In this document: positions 13,582 to 14,924 of the stretch, piece by piece
Layout: every line of letters starts with the position of its first letter
How positions within the stretch are numbered: the stretch's first letter is position 1
Assembly (NCBI GenBank): GCA_025455535.1
Contig: JALOMM010000008.1
Location: forward strand, 1 to 14,924
DNA: 14,924 nucleotides
Source of the DNA: Bacteroidales bacterium
GTDB taxonomy: Bacteria; Bacteroidota; Bacteroidia; Bacteroidales; VadinHA17
Reading direction: 5' to 3'
Notes under the pieces: generated by a model
What the model was told of the DNA's origin: nothing
Database searches by the model: none
The model's input: the letters and a program-made list of their open reading frames with translations, nothing else
Position numbers and translations under genes: made by a program

Positions 13582-14924
13582 TTGAAAAAGCTACTATCAA
13601 TATTCATTATGCTTCTTGCCGGGCTTACCCTCACTGCCCAGACGAAGCATTCCATGCAGGGTAAGGTAATCTGCAAGACTACCGACGAGCCGGTAATGAT
13701 GGCGACGGTGGTAATCAAGGAGCTGAATATCTGGGCAACGACAAATGAGGCAGGTGATTTTGAACTGAAAAATGTCCCGGCCGGCACCTATACCATCGTT
13801 GTTTCATGCCTGGGCTTTATTCAGCGTGAAGAGACCATCTCATTCCCCCTTAAGTCAGCTAAGACCAATATCCTGATTGACGAGGCGACCCTTGCCATCG
13901 ATGATGTGGTTGTCACCGCCAAGGAGGGAAGGAGGCTTGCTTCAGGCTCGATGATTGAGCAGGCCGCCATCCAGCATGTCCAGCCCACTGACCTGTCAGA
14001 TGTGATGCAGCTTCTGCCCGGACAGATAACGCAAAATCCTGATCTCTCAAGGCCTAAGCAGTTAACCATCAGAGAGATCATTACCGAAGACGGTTACGGA
14101 GCCGACAACATGGCAAGCCTGGGCACACTGTTGATTGTCGACGGTGCTCCCGTCTCCAATGATGCCAATATGCAGTTCCTGAAAACGACCAGTGCTTCGA
14201 CAGGGGTAACGGCCAGTTTTTCTACTACAGCTTCCGGTGGTACTGACGTCAGGCAGATACCGGTTGATAATATTGAGACCATCGAAGTAGTAAGGGGTAT
14301 AGCCGGGGTCGAGAACGGAGATATGCTGAGCGGGGCTGTAAAGGTCACCCTGAAAAAGGGTCAGACACCATTCACCGCAAAGATCAAGATTGACCCGGCC
14401 ATAAAACAGTTTTATACCGGGAAGGGATTCAACCTGGGCGAAAAGGCCGGAATCATCAACCTCGATTTTGACTTTACACAGTCTTTTGATGATATCAGGG
14501 TAAGATACAAGACATTCAACAGGCTGAATGCAGGGGTGATCTGGAACAATACTTTTTTCAAGACAGGAAGACCGCTGACGCTGAGCCTGTCAACCAGGGC
14601 ATCGCAGACAATCGATATCAGCAAGAATGATCCTGACATGCTCGAAATTGAAGAGTATGAAGCCAATGAGAAGGGTCTTGCAATGAACCTGAACGGTAAA
14701 TGGGCACTTAATTCACTGCTGCTGACCAATCTCAATTTCATGGTGTCAGGTAATATTCAGCACCAGGTAGGGCACCAGCTTGAACTTGAGGAAATACCAT
14801 CAGGAGCTCAGCCCCAGCCTGTTGCACTTGAACCTGGCGAAAATGAGGTACCCATTCTCCCTTCATCTTATCTGAGCGATCTTACAATAGACGGGAAGCC
14901 GTATTATTTTGACAGCAAACTTTC
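13582..14924 (+). CDS. TonB-dependent outer-membrane receptor (5' part, cut by window end)
   Basis: The first 447 codons of an outer-membrane receptor that takes up a bulky or scarce ligand with energy from TonB. The reading frame stays open to the last base. I start it at TTG 13582 because this gives an ideal signal peptide (M-K-K-L-L-S-I-F-I-M, ending L-T-A-Q at residue 20, a cleavage site typical of Bacteroidetes); no ATG nearby does so well. Residues about 24-105 form a carboxypeptidase-regulatory-like beta domain (V-I-C-K-T-T-D-E-P-V, N-E-A-G-D-F-E-L, P-A-G-T-Y-T-I-V-V). A TonB-box-like D-D-V-V-V-T-A lies at 107-113. The plug follows to about residue 260, with L-L-I-V-D-G-A-P-V and I-P-V-D-N-I-E-T-I-E-V-V-R-G. 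The beta barrel starts near 265. It lies 7 bases after the DUF4857-like gene. The ligand cannot be told from this portion. Confidence 0.9.
   Translation, partial: MKKLLSIFIMLLAGLTLTAQTKHSMQGKVICKTTDEPVMMATVVIKELNIWATTNEAGDFELKNVPAGTYTIVVSCLGFIQREETISFPLKSAKTNILIDEATLAIDDVVVTAKEGRRLASGSMIEQAAIQHVQPTDLSDVMQLLPGQITQNPDLSRPKQLTIREIITEDGYGADNMASLGTLLIVDGAPVSNDANMQFLKTTSASTGVTASFSTTASGGTDVRQIPVDNIETIEVVRGIAGVENGDMLSGAVKVTLKKGQTPFTAKIKIDPAIKQFYTGKGFNLGEKAGIINLDFDFTQSFDDIRVRYKTFNRLNAGVIWNNTFFKTGRPLTLSLSTRASQTIDISKNDPDMLEIEEYEANEKGLAMNLNGKWALNSLLLTNLNFMVSGNIQHQVGHQLELEEIPSGAQPQPVALEPGENEVPILPSSYLSDLTIDGKPYYFDSKL

Noticed and set aside
13377..14741. Several minus-strand reading frames opposite the 3' end of the DUF4857-like gene and the TonB receptor
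   Set aside because: They are shadows of the + strand frame, which encodes a continuous signal peptide, regulatory-like domain and plug.

Overview
The window looks like a chromosomal segment from a Bacteroidetes (probably Bacteroidales-like) bacterium. The support is a TonB-dependent receptor with an N-terminal carboxypeptidase-regulatory-like domain and an A-Q signal-peptidase site, a Bacteroidetes-type TTTG/TAnnTTTG promoter upstream of position 6726, weak or absent Shine-Dalgarno sequences, and gene families typical of that phylum (a DUF4857-like protein, a TetR-TolC-MFP-RND efflux order). The lineage is an inference from gene content; no rRNA or marker gene is present. All convincing genes are on the + strand and packing is dense. 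No gene-free stretch exceeds about 220 bases, and I see no tRNA, rRNA, insertion sequence or CRISPR array.

Region 1 (1-6555) is a tripartite efflux operon. It encodes a TetR-family regulator, a TolC-like outer-membrane factor, a lipoprotein membrane-fusion protein, an HAE1-type RND pump and, 18 bases downstream, a small PII-like protein. It closes with a strong intrinsic terminator (6523-6555). The order suggests a self-regulated drug or toxicant exporter with a cytoplasmic PII-like protein that may sense a small molecule or metal.

Region 2 (6556-8773) starts with a recognisable Bacteroidetes promoter and a small orphan lipoprotein. A compact regulatory module follows: an ECF sigma factor, a membrane-anchored periplasmic CnrX/Spy-like protein with a cysteine-rich tail (its start codon overlaps the sigma stop), and a 111-residue single-pass protein shaped like a small anti-sigma factor. 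The set resembles the parts of the CnrYXH metal-sensing system.

Region 3 (8801-14924, continuing past the window) is a probable operon. It encodes a polytopic NapH/NosR/CcoG-like 4Fe-4S protein with an unusual HMA-like C-terminal domain, an ABC ATPase with non-canonical signature and Walker B residues, a six-helix ABC permease, a DUF4857-like membrane protein, and a TonB-dependent receptor that starts at TTG and is cut by the window end. Together with Region 2 this suggests an ECF-controlled envelope system that senses, imports and/or reduces a metal or metal complex. The substrate cannot be read from the sequence. This locus (about 7.2-14.9 kb) is the best candidate here for an undescribed system.
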